NCBI GenBank assembly: GCA_022563195.1
Contig: JADFNV010000008.1
Coordinates: 1 to 64,000, forward strand
Reading direction: 5' to 3'
Source of the DNA: Pseudomonadota bacterium
GTDB lineage: Bacteria > Pseudomonadota > Gammaproteobacteria > Steroidobacterales > Woeseiaceae
Length of the DNA: 64,000 bases
Shown: positions 1 to 11,230 of the stretch, piece after piece
Position numbering within the stretch: the first letter of the stretch is position 1
Layout: every line of letters starts with the position of its first letter
Program-made: the position numbers and the translations under genes
Notes under the pieces: model-generated
What the model saw: only the letters and a program-made list of their open reading frames with translations
What the model was told of the DNA's origin: nothing
Databases searched by the model: none

Positions 1-196
1 AATCGACCAAAGCTGTCGTCGTTATCTCACCGGCGACAATGACCATGCCGGTCTTTATCATTGTTTCGCACGCGACCCGCGCCTTGGTGTCCTGCTCGAT
101 AATTGCATCGAGCACCGCGTCAGATATCTGGTCAGCCATTTTATCCGGGTGCCCCTCGGATACCGATTCTGACGTGAATAAAAAGGCATTAGTCAT
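1..196 (-). CDS. metK: S-adenosylmethionine synthetase, N-terminal part (runs off window edge)
   Basis: Reverse-strand translation from ATG at 196: [65 protein letters not shown], the canonical MetK N-terminus. Confidence 0.95.
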   Translation of the reverse strand, partial: MTNAFLFTSESVSEGHPDKMADQISDAVLDAIIEQDTKARVACETMIKTGMVIVAGEITTTALVD

Positions 197-389
197 CAGG
201 CTTTACTGCAATTGGCTGGCAAGGACGCGCATTGTATCGCAATGTTTGGTCGTTTCAACATCGTGCCAGGAGACGGAACGCGTATTGACTCTTGCGGCAC
301 AACGGTTAAACAGCCAAAATGCGCCGCTGCCGAGGACGCAATTCTCACCAACTTCACCCTAAGGCCTGCGGCCGAATAAAAAAGACCAC

Positions 390-2429
390 ATGTCACAAAA
401 ACCTGAACCAGCCGGGCAGACTGCTCGGCGAGATCTCGCGAACGCCATACGAGCACTTTCCATGGATGCGGTGCAAGCCGCAAATAGCGGTCATCCCGGT
501 GCCCCGATGGGGATGGCCGATATCGCTGAAGTGCTTTGGAATGACTATCTCAAGCACAACCCTGGCAACGCATACTGGGTCGACCGGGACCGCTTTGTAT
601 TGTCAAACGGCCATGGCTCCATGCTGCTCTACAGCTTGCTGTACCTTACCGGGTACGACTTGTCTATGGACGAGATTCGCAATTTTCGGCAGTTCGGTTC
701 CCGGACTGCAGGACACCCGGAGTACGAGCCCGCGTTGTCCATTGAGACGACAACGGGACCGCTTGGGCAAGGTCTCACGAATGCGGTCGGTATGGCGCTG
801 GCCGAAAAAATGCTCGCCGCGCAGTTCAATCGACCGGGTTTGAATGTCGTAGACCACCGGACCTGGGTATTCGTCGGTGACGGTTGCCTCATGGAAGGCA
901 TCTCGCACGAGGCGTGCTCGCTTGCCGGCACCTTGAAGCTCGGCAAGCTGATCACGATATATGATGACAATAATATTTCGATCGACGGTGAGGTTGGTGG
1001 CTGGTTCACTGACGACACTGTCAAGCGGTTCGAGGCGTACGGCTGGCAAGTCATTGCTGACGTCGACGGCCATGATAGCGCAGCGATCGCAGCGGCGATT
1101 GACGAGGCGCAGACCGACAGCAGTCGTCCATCGCTGATCTGCTGCAAGACCGTGATTGGCTTTGGTGCGCCGAACAAGCAGGGCACCGCTGCGACGCATG
1201 GCGCAGCACTGGGAGACGACGAAGTCGCTGCGGCTCGCGCTGAGCTGGGTTGGAATGCGCCACCGTTCGAAGTGCCTGCCGATATTGCCGCGGGCTGGGA
1301 CGGCCGGTTACGCGGTGCGGCAAGTGAAAAGGCGTGGCAGCAGCTGTTCGATGAATATTCGGAACAATACCCTGAACTTGCCAACGAGTTGACGCGGCGT
1401 CTGGACGGCTCGCTGCCTGACAACTGGAGCGATGTTGCCGACAAGGCAATCGCCGAAATCAATGCAGCCGGAGAGTCCATGGCAACGCGACAAGCGTCGC
1501 TCGTTGCGCTCAACGCGTTCTCACCGCTACTGCCAGAGATGGTGGGTGGCTCGGCCGACCTGACAGGATCCAACCTGACCAAGCACTCGGGTTCGTCTGT
1601 CATTACGGGCGACGATGCATCCGGCAATTACATCTACTTCGGCGTTCGCGAGTTCGGTATGTCGGCACTTTGCAATGGCATAGCGTTACACGGCGGATTC
1701 ATGCCTTACTCGGGAACCTTTCTGACATTCTCCGACTACGCACGCAATGCATTGCGTATGGCCGCGTTGATGAAGATTCAAAATATCTTCGTTTACACAC
1801 ACGACTCAATTGGCCTTGGCGAAGATGGACCGACGCACCAGGCGGTTGAACACACGGCTTCGCTGCGGCTCATGCCCAACATGCGCGTCTGGCGTCCTTG
1901 TGACGCCGTGGAGACGGCGGTCGCATGGCGCGATGCCATCGAACGTCGCGATGGGCCCACGAGCCTGATTCTTACCCGGCAGGGCGTGCCGCATCAGCAA
2001 CGCAACAGCGAGCAGATCGCCGCAATAGTGCGCGGTGGATACATTTTGCGAGACGTCGATACGACGCCCGATCTCATATTTATCGCAACGGGATCCGAGG
2101 TCGCACTGGTCGTTGCGGCGGCCGCAACGCTGGCGGGTGAGGGCATCAGGGCGCGCGTTGTATCGATGCCCTGTACGGAGTTGTTTGACTTGCAAGACAA
2201 GGCATATCGAGAGCAGGTTCTGCCGTCCGATGTTACGGCGCGAGTCGTTGTCGAGGCCGGCGTGACGGCCACGTGGTGGCGCTATGCCGGGTTAGACGGG
2301 CGTATTATAGGCCTCGATCAATTTGGTGCGTCGGCGCCGGCGGACAAACTCTTTGAGCACTTTGGTTTTTCGGCCGACAACGTGGTCAAAGTCGCCAGGG
2401 ACATGCTGCAAGGCAAGCAAGCAGAGTGA
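390..2429 (+). CDS. tkt: transketolase
   Basis: 679 aa [50 protein letters not shown] and the C-terminal transketolase domain. Confidence 0.97.
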   Translation: MSQKPEPAGQTARRDLANAIRALSMDAVQAANSGHPGAPMGMADIAEVLWNDYLKHNPGNAYWVDRDRFVLSNGHGSMLLYSLLYLTGYDLSMDEIRNFRQFGSRTAGHPEYEPALSIETTTGPLGQGLTNAVGMALAEKMLAAQFNRPGLNVVDHRTWVFVGDGCLMEGISHEACSLAGTLKLGKLITIYDDNNISIDGEVGGWFTDDTVKRFEAYGWQVIADVDGHDSAAIAAAIDEAQTDSSRPSLICCKTVIGFGAPNKQGTAATHGAALGDDEVAAARAELGWNAPPFEVPADIAAGWDGRLRGAASEKAWQQLFDEYSEQYPELANELTRRLDGSLPDNWSDVADKAIAEINAAGESMATRQASLVALNAFSPLLPEMVGGSADLTGSNLTKHSGSSVITGDDASGNYIYFGVREFGMSALCNGIALHGGFMPYSGTFLTFSDYARNALRMAALMKIQNIFVYTHDSIGLGEDGPTHQAVEHTASLRLMPNMRVWRPCDAVETAVAWRDAIERRDGPTSLILTRQGVPHQQRNSEQIAAIVRGGYILRDVDTTPDLIFIATGSEVALVVAAAATLAGEGIRARVVSMPCTELFDLQDKAYREQVLPSDVTARVVVEAGVTATWWRYAGLDGRIIGLDQFGASAPADKLFEHFGFSADNVVKVARDMLQGKQAE

Positions 2430-2472
2430 ATACGGTCGGCACCCCGGCCAGTGAAATCTTCGGGAGACCTGT

Positions 2473-3483
2473 ATGACAATCAAGATTGGTATTAACGGCT
2501 ACGGTCGAATTGGCCGAAATATCCTGCGCGCTCTGTATGAGAGTGGCAAGCGCTCGGAAATCGAAATTCTCGCTGTTAACGATCTTGGCGACGCCAATAC
2601 GAACGCGCATCTGACGCGTCGCGACACGGCGCATGGTCGCTTCCCGGGCACGATTGAAGTCGACGGCGATCACATGGTGGTGAATGGTGATCGCATTCGT
2701 GTACTGGCTGAGCGCGATCCGGCCCAATTGCCCTGGGGTGATCTCGGCGTCGATATCGTTCTCGAGTCGACGGGGTTTTTTCGCACGCGTGACACGGCGG
2801 GAAAACACATTGAAGCCGGTGCGAAGAAAGTGATCATCTCGGCACCGGGCGGCAAGGACATCGATGCCACGATCGTTTATGGCGTTAATCACAACGTGCT
2901 CAAGGCGAGCGACACGATTATATCCAATGCGTCGTGCACGACAAATTGCCTCGCACCGCTGGTCAAACCGCTGCTCGATACGATTGGCGTAAAGCACGGC
3001 ATCATGACGACGATTCATGCGTATACGAACGACCAGGTTCTGACAGATGTGTTCCACTCGGATTTGCGCCGCGCGCGCTCCGCCACGATGTCGCAGATTC
3101 CAACAAGCACGGGTGCTGCGACAGCGGTCGGGCTGGTACTGCCTGAGCTCAATGGCCGGCTTGATGGTTTCTCAATGCGTGTGCCGACCATCAATGTATC
3201 GGTGGTCGACCTGACATTTGTCGCCGAGCGCGAGACGAGCATCGAAGAGATCAACACGGTCATGAAAGAAGCCAGCGAAGGCTATCTGAAGGGCGTGCTC
3301 GCCTACAACGATGAACCGCTGGTGTCGATCGACTTCAACCACGATCCGGCATCATCTACCTACGATGCGGGCCTGACCAAGGTCATGCAAGGTACGCTCG
3401 TAAAAGTTTGTTCGTGGTACGACAACGAGTGGGGTTTCTCGAATCGCATGCTCGATACGACGATCGCGTTCCACAACGCCTAG
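2473..3483 (+). CDS. gap: type I glyceraldehyde-3-phosphate dehydrogenase
   Basis: [21 protein letters not shown] and active-site [12 protein letters not shown]. Confidence 0.97.
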   Translation: MTIKIGINGYGRIGRNILRALYESGKRSEIEILAVNDLGDANTNAHLTRRDTAHGRFPGTIEVDGDHMVVNGDRIRVLAERDPAQLPWGDLGVDIVLESTGFFRTRDTAGKHIEAGAKKVIISAPGGKDIDATIVYGVNHNVLKASDTIISNASCTTNCLAPLVKPLLDTIGVKHGIMTTIHAYTNDQVLTDVFHSDLRRARSATMSQIPTSTGAATAVGLVLPELNGRLDGFSMRVPTINVSVVDLTFVAERETSIEEINTVMKEASEGYLKGVLAYNDEPLVSIDFNHDPASSTYDAGLTKVMQGTLVKVCSWYDNEWGFSNRMLDTTIAFHNA

Positions 3484-3521
3484 CACCGTCAGGGAACGCC
3501 TCACAATCGACCGGAGCCGTC

Positions 3522-4700
3522 ATGCCCGTTATTAATATGGTCGATGTCGAACTGTCCGGCAAACGCGTATTGATTCGTGAGGATTTGAACGTGCCGGTGG
3601 CTGACGGGGTCGTGACCAGCGATGCGCGAATTCGTGCGGCGCTGCCGACGATCAGGGCAGCCCTGGATGCGAATGCCGCGGTGATGCTGATGTCCCATCT
3701 CGGTCGGCCGACCGAAGGCGAGCCGGAAGCAGAGCTCTCTCTGCAGCCTGTGGCCACACGGCTGTCGGAACTACTGTGCAGACCGGTGCGGCTCGTTACA
3801 AACTGGATCGACGGCATCGAGATCAAGCCGGACGAGGTCGTGCTTCTGGAGAACGTCCGCTTTCTCGAGGGCGAGCAAGCCTGCGACCAGGATTTGTCCC
3901 GCAAAATGGCGGCGCTGTGTGACGTATTCGTCATGGATGCGTTCGGCACGGCACACCGTGTGCAAGCGAGTACCTATGGGGTCGCCGAACACGCGGCGAT
4001 CGCTTGCGCGGGTCCGTTGCTGGCTGGCGAACTGGCAGCACTGGGCCAGGCACTGACGAATCCGGCGCGACCGATGGTTGCAATCGTTGGTGGATCGAAA
4101 GTTTCGACGAAACTGAAGGTTTTGGTCGCTCTGTGTGACATTGTTGACTGCCTGATCGTTGGTGGTGGCATCGCCAACACTTTCATCGCGGCCGAGGGTC
4201 ACGATGTTGGCAAATCACTGTACGAGCCTGACATGCTGGACACGGCACGCCAATTGGCAGCGCATCAGGATGATCGTGCCGAGATTCCTGTTACCAGCGA
4301 TGTCGTCGTCGCCAACGAGTTTGCGGCCGACGCCGTGCCAACGGTCAAGAGAGTTGACGCCGTTCTTCCTGGTGAATTGATTCTCGACATTGGGCCGGAA
4401 ACCGTGACACGTTTCTGTCGTATTCTCGAGGGCGCTGGCACGATCATATGGAACGGACCGCTCGGCGTATTCGAGTTCGATGCGTTTGGCGAAGGTACGC
4501 GGGCATTAGCCGAAGCCATCGCGGCGAGTGACGCATTTTCTCTGGCCGGCGGTGGAGATACTTTGGCCGCGATCGACAAGTACGGCGTCGCGGAGCGAAT
4601 CTCTTACATATCGACCGGTGGTGGGGCTTTTCTGGAGTTTGTGGAGGGGAAAAAGTTGCCGGCTGTCGCTGTATTGGAGAAACGCGGCAGCGAAGCGTAG
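3522..4700 (+). CDS. pgk: phosphoglycerate kinase
   Basis: In-frame ATG at 3522 inside ORF 3408..4700; [38 protein letters not shown]. Confidence 0.96.
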   Translation: MPVINMVDVELSGKRVLIREDLNVPVADGVVTSDARIRAALPTIRAALDANAAVMLMSHLGRPTEGEPEAELSLQPVATRLSELLCRPVRLVTNWIDGIEIKPDEVVLLENVRFLEGEQACDQDLSRKMAALCDVFVMDAFGTAHRVQASTYGVAEHAAIACAGPLLAGELAALGQALTNPARPMVAIVGGSKVSTKLKVLVALCDIVDCLIVGGGIANTFIAAEGHDVGKSLYEPDMLDTARQLAAHQDDRAEIPVTSDVVVANEFAADAVPTVKRVDAVLPGELILDIGPETVTRFCRILEGAGTIIWNGPLGVFEFDAFGEGTRALAEAIAASDAFSLAGGGDTLAAIDKYGVAERISYISTGGGAFLEFVEGKKLPAVAVLEKRGSEA

Positions 4701-4735
4701 CGGCGGCTGCAGCAGCGATGCAAGTAAAGACCCAC

Positions 4736-6111
4736 CTACATCGGCCAAGGGCCAGTGATGGCCAGCGTCATGCCTGGGTACTGAATATTCACGAACATGA
4801 TAGTGCCGTCGGGCGAAAAGCAGGCGCCCGCCAGCTCTGAATCGGAGTAGGCGTTATCGGCGACCTCGTACATGTTGCCATCCGGATCCACACCAACGAT
4901 GCCGCAGTGAGATGCCGTGTCTTCACAAATCATCAGGTCGCCCCCAGGGGGCCATAATGATGTTGTCTGCATTGTGCAGTAGCGAGTGCGTTGTGCCCTC
5001 GGCGATGAGAGTCAGCTCGCCAGGCTGCTCCTGTTCTCTCTCTGTACCCTCACTCGGGCTGGTTCGGTACGCAAACACCTGACCGGCCCACGACGTGCCG
5101 CCGATCGAACAAACGAAGAATAACTCGTCTCCGGCGGCGCAGAGACCTTCACCTCGAGCAAATCTTGCGGCGCCAAGTGACGCGCCACGCATGCGCAGGT
5201 CATCTCTGTTGCTGTCGACGTCGTCGATATTGATCCAATAGGTCGGCAGGGGCTCCCCGACTCGAATTGGCGCAGCGCGTGACCAGTTATGCGTTGAAAG
5301 TGAGGGCCTGTCGGTGACGGCGAGCGCCTGCAGGCGACCACCTTCATGCAATTTTCCCGGCACGTGCGGAATATAGCGATAAAACAGGCTTTGGTGCTTA
5401 TCCTCGGTCATGTACACGATGCCGGATGCCTCGTGTACCGCGGCGGCTTCGTGTTCGAACCTGCCCATCGCCGTGATCGGTCGTGGCGTGACGAGGCCCG
5501 CTTCGTTTGCCGGTACCTCGAAAACGTAGCCGTGCGGTTGCTCACGAACGATGTTGCGGCGCTTACCGCGTTGGTGAAAACATTCTTCGCAGGACAACCA
5601 CGATCCCCAGGGTGTCGAGCCGCCTGCGCAGTTGAGTTCGGTACCCGCGAGACTCAGGTGCTGTCGTTCGGTGTCGCCGCTGGGCGGGTTATAGATTGTA
5701 GTGGTTGTGCCACCGGCGCCTGGTGTCTTGCCGTAACCGCCATCGTAAAGCTTGTTCCATACATGCCGTGGTAGCCTCCTTACCGACGCGCTGAACGCGT
5801 TGTGATCAAGTTCGCCAGGCTTCGAGTTCGTGATTGCAGACGAGTATGACGCGCCCATCATCACCTGCAAATGCGGCCATGCCGTCGTGAGCATGCGACA
5901 CAACCAGTCCGTCAGCCATGAGATCGCCGGCCCGCGATACGACTCGGTAGCTGAATCCCTCAGGCAAGTTGAGTATTTTATTCGGATCCGGGCGCAACGG
6001 ACCAAGGCATGATTCATTGGTCCGGCCGGAAAGCGGTATGATGGGGCCCGCCGCGATGATCGCGAGGCTCTGTAAAAATCGCCGTCGGTCCAAGACTTTC
6101 CTTCGTGGCAT
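4736..6111 (-). pseudogene. PhoX/DUF839-family Tat-exported phosphatase-like gene split over three frames
   Basis: Tat-type N-terminus MPRRKVLDRRRFLQSLAIIAAGP in ORF 5806..6111; the body continues in ORF 4923..6200 (GELDHNAFSAS...NADNIIMAPWG) and the end in ORF 4736..4972 (DLMICEDTASHCGIVGVDPDG). Two +1 shifts at ~5815-5819 and at the C5/G5 run 4941-4945. Confidence 0.85.
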
Positions 6112-6211
6112 TCACACCGTTCGTGCAGCATATCGTTAATAGAAAGTCTCGGGAAGGCAGCGCAGTGCCTCTCTGATACAGGGTCCTCTGGCGTGTGCAA
6201 TAATCGTCAGC

Positions 6212-7648
6212 ATGCTCAGAAGAACAAAAATCGTCGCGACACTGGGTCCGGCGACCGACGGCAAGAATGTGCTGCACGGAATGATCGAAGCAGGTCTGGA
6301 TGTCGCGCGAATCAATTTCTCACATGGCGATGCGGCAGCAGCTCGCAGACGTGCGGCAAAGTTGCGCGCGGCAGCTACGAAGTGTGGTCGCGACGTTGGA
6401 CTGATGGGAGACCTGCAAGGTCCCAAAATCCGGATTCGGCGGTTCAAGGAGCACAGCGTTGAGCTGCTCGATGGAGACTCTTTCTTTCTCGACAGCACCT
6501 TGGGTGCCGCAGATGGTACCCAAAAGGGTGTCGGGGTCGCACTTGATACCCTGCACGAGGATGTGGTTTCGGGCGACGTCTTGTTACTGAATGACGGCAT
6601 GATCGTGTTGGAGGTTGATCGTGTCGAGGGTACGCGTATCCACACCAATGTTGCCACAGGTGGCATTCTCTCCGATCACAAGGGCATCAATAAGAAGGGC
6701 GGTGGCTTATCTGCCGCCGCGCTGACCGACATCGACCGGCAAAATATCAAGTTGGCGGCAGAGCTCGAAATGGACTTTCTCGCCGTATCCTTTGTACGCA
6801 GCGAAGCAGATGTGCTCGAAGCACGACGCCTGTTCGAGGCAGCCGGTGGGCGCGGTCTGATCGTCGCCAAGGTGGAACGTGCTGAGGCCGTCGAGAACAT
6901 CGATTCGATCATTAATGCTGCGGATGTGATCATGGTCGCGCGCGGCGACCTTGGCGTCGAACTGGGTTACGCCCAGCTGACCGGCATACAGAAAAAGCTG
7001 ATCCGCAAGACTCGCAAAGGCAGCAAGATCGTGATCACGGCGACGCAGATGATGGAGTCGATGATTCAACACCCGATTCCTACGCGCGCCGAAGTGTCGG
7101 ATGTCGCAAATGCTGTGATGGATGGTACCGACGCGGTAATGTTGTCAGGCGAAACGGCCGTTGGCAAATATCCGGTGCATGCTATTCGGGCGATGGGTGA
7201 AGTCTGTACCGGGGCAGAAAAATTTCAGCTCCCGGAGGGTCGAACCCGCCATCGGCTTGGAGATTATTTCGAGAATGTCGATGAAGCCATTGCCATGGCA
7301 GTGATGTACGCCGCCAATCATCTAAAAGTTAGAGCGATCATCGCGTTGACCGAGTCGGGTTCCACGACGCGGTGGATGTCGCGTATTCGATCCGATATTC
7401 CGATCTACGCGTTTACTCCTTATCCTGCAACGAGTCGACGCGTTGCCTTGTACCGTGGTGTATATCCGGTTGCGTTTGCTATTCAGGACACCAGGCAGCA
7501 TCGATTGTATATCGACATCTTCAAAACGCTGCTATCGAACAATCTTGTCGAAGTTGACGACCTTGTCATTTTCACGAAAGGTGACCTCCTGGGCGTCTCC
7601 GGGAGTACCAATTCGATGACGATTCTCAAGGTCACCGAAGAGAAATAG
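6212..7648 (+). CDS. pyk: pyruvate kinase
   Basis: MLRRTKIVATLGPATDGKNVL, FVRSEADV, MVARGDLGVELG, ATQMMESMI. Confidence 0.97.
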   Translation: MLRRTKIVATLGPATDGKNVLHGMIEAGLDVARINFSHGDAAAARRRAAKLRAAATKCGRDVGLMGDLQGPKIRIRRFKEHSVELLDGDSFFLDSTLGAADGTQKGVGVALDTLHEDVVSGDVLLLNDGMIVLEVDRVEGTRIHTNVATGGILSDHKGINKKGGGLSAAALTDIDRQNIKLAAELEMDFLAVSFVRSEADVLEARRLFEAAGGRGLIVAKVERAEAVENIDSIINAADVIMVARGDLGVELGYAQLTGIQKKLIRKTRKGSKIVITATQMMESMIQHPIPTRAEVSDVANAVMDGTDAVMLSGETAVGKYPVHAIRAMGEVCTGAEKFQLPEGRTRHRLGDYFENVDEAIAMAVMYAANHLKVRAIIALTESGSTTRWMSRIRSDIPIYAFTPYPATSRRVALYRGVYPVAFAIQDTRQHRLYIDIFKTLLSNNLVEVDDLVIFTKGDLLGVSGSTNSMTILKVTEEK

Positions 7649-7913
7649 TACTCCGTCAAGGTGATATTGACGGGTTCAGCGAGATGTGAAGCGGTTGAAC
7701 GCAAAGCGCGTCTCGCCGGTAATGGCGCGTCCTTGCCAAGCGGCGCAACGTAGCGAGCGATCGCTTCACATCTCGCCCAAAGGGAGCTATCCAGATGATC
7801 CAATACGGCGTTGCAGCCCTCGAAAAGGACAGGCCATTCCCTTCGGACTGCGCCTTGTCTTGGATCATCTGGGCCGGCTCTGTACCCGTCAATATCACCT
7901 TGACGGAGTACTA
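7646..7913. mobile_element. MITE-like element with perfect 30-bp terminal inverted repeats and two internal stem-loops
   Basis: Left TIR TAGTACTCCGTCAAGGTGATATTGACGGGT (7646-7675) is the exact reverse complement of 7884-7913. Inner inverted repeats: GCGAGATGTGAAGCG 7679-7693 / 7762-7776 and CCAGATGATCCAA 7791-7803 / 7860-7872. Flanked by TA; no convincing ORF inside. Confidence 0.85.
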
Positions 7914-7920
7914 GCTGCTC

Positions 7921-10293
7921 ATGAAGCGATTGTTCCTTCGTCTGTTCGCAGCCGTTCTCCTGGCGGTATTTGTGTTGGCCACTGTCGGCTGGCTGAGGTT
8001 TCGGGCCAGTCTGCCGACGCTGGATGGGACCATGTCGGTGGGCGGGCTGCGTGCGAGCGCCAGCATTGAACGCGATACCGCCGGCGTCGCGACGATAACG
8101 GCGAATAACCGGGCTGATCTCGCGTTTGCGACAGGATTCGCACACAGCCAGGATCGATTTTTTCAAATGGACATGGTGCGACGCCACGCGGCCGGAGAAC
8201 TGGCAGAAGTCATTGGCGAAGCGGCCATAAGTTCCGACCGGCGCTTGCGCTTGCATCGATTCCGTAGCCGGGCGCGAACTGCAGTCACGACCCAGTCAGA
8301 CAACGATTCGGCCGTGTTGCGCAGCTATGCCGACGGTGTCAACGCCGGCCTCGCGAGTCTCGGTGCAAAGCCGTTCGAGTACTTTGTACTTGGCGTGGAT
8401 CCCGAGCCCTGGAAGCCCGAGGACACGGTGCTCGTTGCCTACGCAATGTTCGTTCAACTTAATGATTCGCGCGCGACTCGTGATGTGCAGCGTGGTCTCG
8501 CGAAGCGCATCTTGCCATCTGCGGTGTATGCGTGGATGTATCCGCAAGGCACGTCGTGGGATGCGCCGTTGATGGGCGTTGCGCGTGCGGCGATGGCTAT
8601 GCCTGCACCAGGCACGTATTCCATTCGGCATGTTGGCGATAATTTCCCGCCCGCGGCGGAACGTAGTAGACCGCCTCTTGATGGCAGCAACAACTGGGCA
8701 GTTCGTGGCGCATTGACCAGCACCGGTCGTGCGCTGGTGTCCAATGATATGCATCTGATGTTGAGGACGCCGAATGTCTATTATCGTGCGCGCCTTGTCG
8801 TGAACGGTGCTGTCAGGCGCGATGTTACAGGCGTCACGCTGCCGGGCTCGCCATTCGTCGTGGCGGGCAGCAATGGCAAGGTCGCCTGGGGCTTCACGAA
8901 CAGCTACGGCGATTGGGTCGATGCGGTAATTCTGCGGCCAGGCCAATCTCCGAATACGTACCGGACACCTGCTGGTGATCGATCATTTGATGAGTATCAC
9001 GAGGTTATTCGGGTTAAAGACGGTGCGCCGATCGAATACATCGTGCGTGAGACGATCTGGGGCCCCGTAATTGATGACGTCGATTATCCAGATGGTGAGC
9101 TGGTAGTGAGCTGGATCGCGCACCAGGCTGGCGCCGCGAATCTTCGGCTGATGGACCTGGAGATGGTTGGCTCGGTGGTTGCGGCGCTAGCCGTTGCAAA
9201 TACGATGGGGATTCCGCCGCAAAACTTTGTCACCGGTGACGCCGACGGCAATATCGGCTGGACGATTGCGGGAAAAATTCCGCGCAAGTCATCCTTCGAT
9301 GCGATGGTGCCTGCCGACTGGAGCGAAGCACAGGGCTGGCACGGTTGGCTGGACACCGACGCGTATCCGCGAATCCTGAATCCTGACAGTGGTCGCATCT
9401 GGACCGCGAATGCACGGGTTACCGACGGCGAGTCGCTGAGTCTCATCGGTGACGGTGGCTACGACCTCGGGGCCCGGGCGTCACAGATTCGCGACGCACT
9501 AATGGCCAGGGACGAATTCGAACCAGCCGACATGCTCGCGATTCAAATCGACGACCGTGCCCTGTTTCTCGGCCGTTGGCGTGAGTTGTTGCTCGATATC
9601 CTGGACGAGGAGACGACTGCGTCAGATCCCGACTTGACGGAATACCGACGCCTTGCAGAGAACTGGATCCCACGAGCAACACCCGACTCAGTTGGCTATC
9701 GTTTGGTGCGCGCATTTCGCCTTGAAGTTCAGTCGCGCGTGTTTCATGCGCTGACGGGCCCGGTTCGCGATGCCTACGACGACGATGTCCGGCTGCGCCG
9801 CAGCAGCCAGTTCGAGGCGCCGCTGTGGGCACTACTGAGCGAACAACCACAACATCTTCTGCCTGGTAACTACGATAGCTGGCACGCGCTGTTGCTGGCA
9901 GCAGTTAATGAAAATATTCGCTACTTCAAAGCGGGCTTTGACGGCGATCTTGCCGATCGAAACTGGGGCGAACGCAACATGGCCAGCATCAGGCACCCGC
10001 TGAGCCGGGCATTACCGTTCCTGGCGGGTTTTCTCGACATGCCACGCGAACCGCTGGCTGGCGACAGCAACATGCCAAAGGCCCAGGGTACGAACTGGGG
10101 AGCCTCGCAGCGATTTTCAGTCGCGCCGGGTGACGAAGCCAATGGCCTGATGCACATGCCTGCCGGGCAGAGCGGGCATCCGCTGTCAGAATTTTACAGG
10201 CGTGGTCATCAGGACTGGGTCGAAGGGCGAGCGACGCCTTTCCTGCCTGGGGAAACCCGTCACACACTGACGCTGACGCCGTCCGGCGAATAG
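7921..10293 (+). CDS. penicillin acylase (penicillin amidase) family protein
   Basis: ANNRADLAFATGFAHSQDRFFQMDMVRR; nucleophile region DGSNNWAVRGALTSTGRALVSNDMHL. Confidence 0.92.
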   Translation: MKRLFLRLFAAVLLAVFVLATVGWLRFRASLPTLDGTMSVGGLRASASIERDTAGVATITANNRADLAFATGFAHSQDRFFQMDMVRRHAAGELAEVIGEAAISSDRRLRLHRFRSRARTAVTTQSDNDSAVLRSYADGVNAGLASLGAKPFEYFVLGVDPEPWKPEDTVLVAYAMFVQLNDSRATRDVQRGLAKRILPSAVYAWMYPQGTSWDAPLMGVARAAMAMPAPGTYSIRHVGDNFPPAAERSRPPLDGSNNWAVRGALTSTGRALVSNDMHLMLRTPNVYYRARLVVNGAVRRDVTGVTLPGSPFVVAGSNGKVAWGFTNSYGDWVDAVILRPGQSPNTYRTPAGDRSFDEYHEVIRVKDGAPIEYIVRETIWGPVIDDVDYPDGELVVSWIAHQAGAANLRLMDLEMVGSVVAALAVANTMGIPPQNFVTGDADGNIGWTIAGKIPRKSSFDAMVPADWSEAQGWHGWLDTDAYPRILNPDSGRIWTANARVTDGESLSLIGDGGYDLGARASQIRDALMARDEFEPADMLAIQIDDRALFLGRWRELLLDILDEETTASDPDLTEYRRLAENWIPRATPDSVGYRLVRAFRLEVQSRVFHALTGPVRDAYDDDVRLRRSSQFEAPLWALLSEQPQHLLPGNYDSWHALLLAAVNENIRYFKAGFDGDLADRNWGERNMASIRHPLSRALPFLAGFLDMPREPLAGDSNMPKAQGTNWGASQRFSVAPGDEANGLMHMPAGQSGHPLSEFYRRGHQDWVEGRATPFLPGETRHTLTLTPSGE

Positions 10294-10360
10294 CGGTCCT
10301 TGTGCGCAATACTTCAGACGGTAAGATAGTCGCTGCGTGGCACGATTTCCGGACGAACTA

Positions 10361-11224
10361 ATGGCAGACAAGAAATTCTCAGGCACGAGCACCTACGTTT
10401 CCACTGACGACCTGACACTCGCGGTCAATGCGGCCGTTACGCTACAGCGACCCATACTGATCAAGGGCGAACCTGGCACGGGAAAGACGCAACTGGCGAT
10501 CGAGGTTGCGAAGTCACTCGGCAAGCCATTGTACGAATGGCACATTAAATCGACGACCAAAGCGCAGCAGGGCTTGTACGAGTATGACGCCGTCGCGCGA
10601 CTTCGTGATTCTCAGTTGGGCGACGCGCGTGTGAATGACATTTCCAATTATATCGTGCCCGGCAATATCTGGGAGGCGTTCGACAGCGTTGAGCAACCCG
10701 TATTGCTGATCGACGAGATTGATAAGGCCGACATCGAATTTCCGAATGACTTGCTGCTGGAACTCGATCGGATGGAATTTTTCGTGTACGAAACGAAACA
10801 GCTGATCAAGGCAGTACATCGACCGATCATTATCATTACGAGCAATAACGAGAAAGAGTTGCCTGACGCATTCTTGCGGCGTTGCTTTTTCCATTACATC
10901 AAGTTCCCGGACAGGAACACGATGCAGAAAATCGTCGATGTGCATTTTCCCAAGCTGAAGAAAACATTGCTGGCCGAGGCGCTCAATGCGTTTTACAGAA
11001 TACGGGATGTGCCCGGATTGAGGAAAAAACCGTCAACGTCGGAATTGCTTGACTGGATCAAGTTGTTGCTGGCTGAGGACATTTCACCTGAATTTCTCAG
11101 GGCCGAAGCATCGCGCAAGGCGATTCCGCCTCTTTACGGTGCGCTCTTGAAAAATGAGCAGGATGTGCATTTGTTCGAACAACTGGTTTTTCTGGATCGG
11201 AGAAACAGTACGACGTCGAGCTGA
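10361..11224 (+). CDS. MoxR-type AAA+ ATPase
   Basis: Walker A GEPGTGKTQLA, Walker B LLIDEIDKADIEFPNDLLLELDRMEF; start chosen at MADKKFSG within ORF 10337..11224. Confidence 0.88.
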   Translation: MADKKFSGTSTYVSTDDLTLAVNAAVTLQRPILIKGEPGTGKTQLAIEVAKSLGKPLYEWHIKSTTKAQQGLYEYDAVARLRDSQLGDARVNDISNYIVPGNIWEAFDSVEQPVLLIDEIDKADIEFPNDLLLELDRMEFFVYETKQLIKAVHRPIIIITSNNEKELPDAFLRRCFFHYIKFPDRNTMQKIVDVHFPKLKKTLLAEALNAFYRIRDVPGLRKKPSTSELLDWIKLLLAEDISPEFLRAEASRKAIPPLYGALLKNEQDVHLFEQLVFLDRRNSTTSS

Positions 11225-11230
11225 CTTATC

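Noticed and set aside
197-389. Possible riboswitch in the divergent metK-tkt gap
   Set aside because: No recognisable SAM or SAH riboswitch consensus could be aligned by eye.
603-1627. Antisense ORFs of 198 and 332 aa over tkt
   Set aside because: Shadow frames of a highly conserved tkt gene in GC-rich sequence; low-complexity Ser/Ala/Arg compositions, no recognisable domain.
5346-5774. 142-aa + strand ORF inside the PhoX region
   Set aside because: Antisense to a clear DUF839 coding sequence.
7686-8256. ORFs spanning the MITE-like element (127 aa +, 257 aa -, 80 aa -)
   Set aside because: They cross the inverted repeats and run antisense to or out of frame with penicillin acylase; no protein signature.
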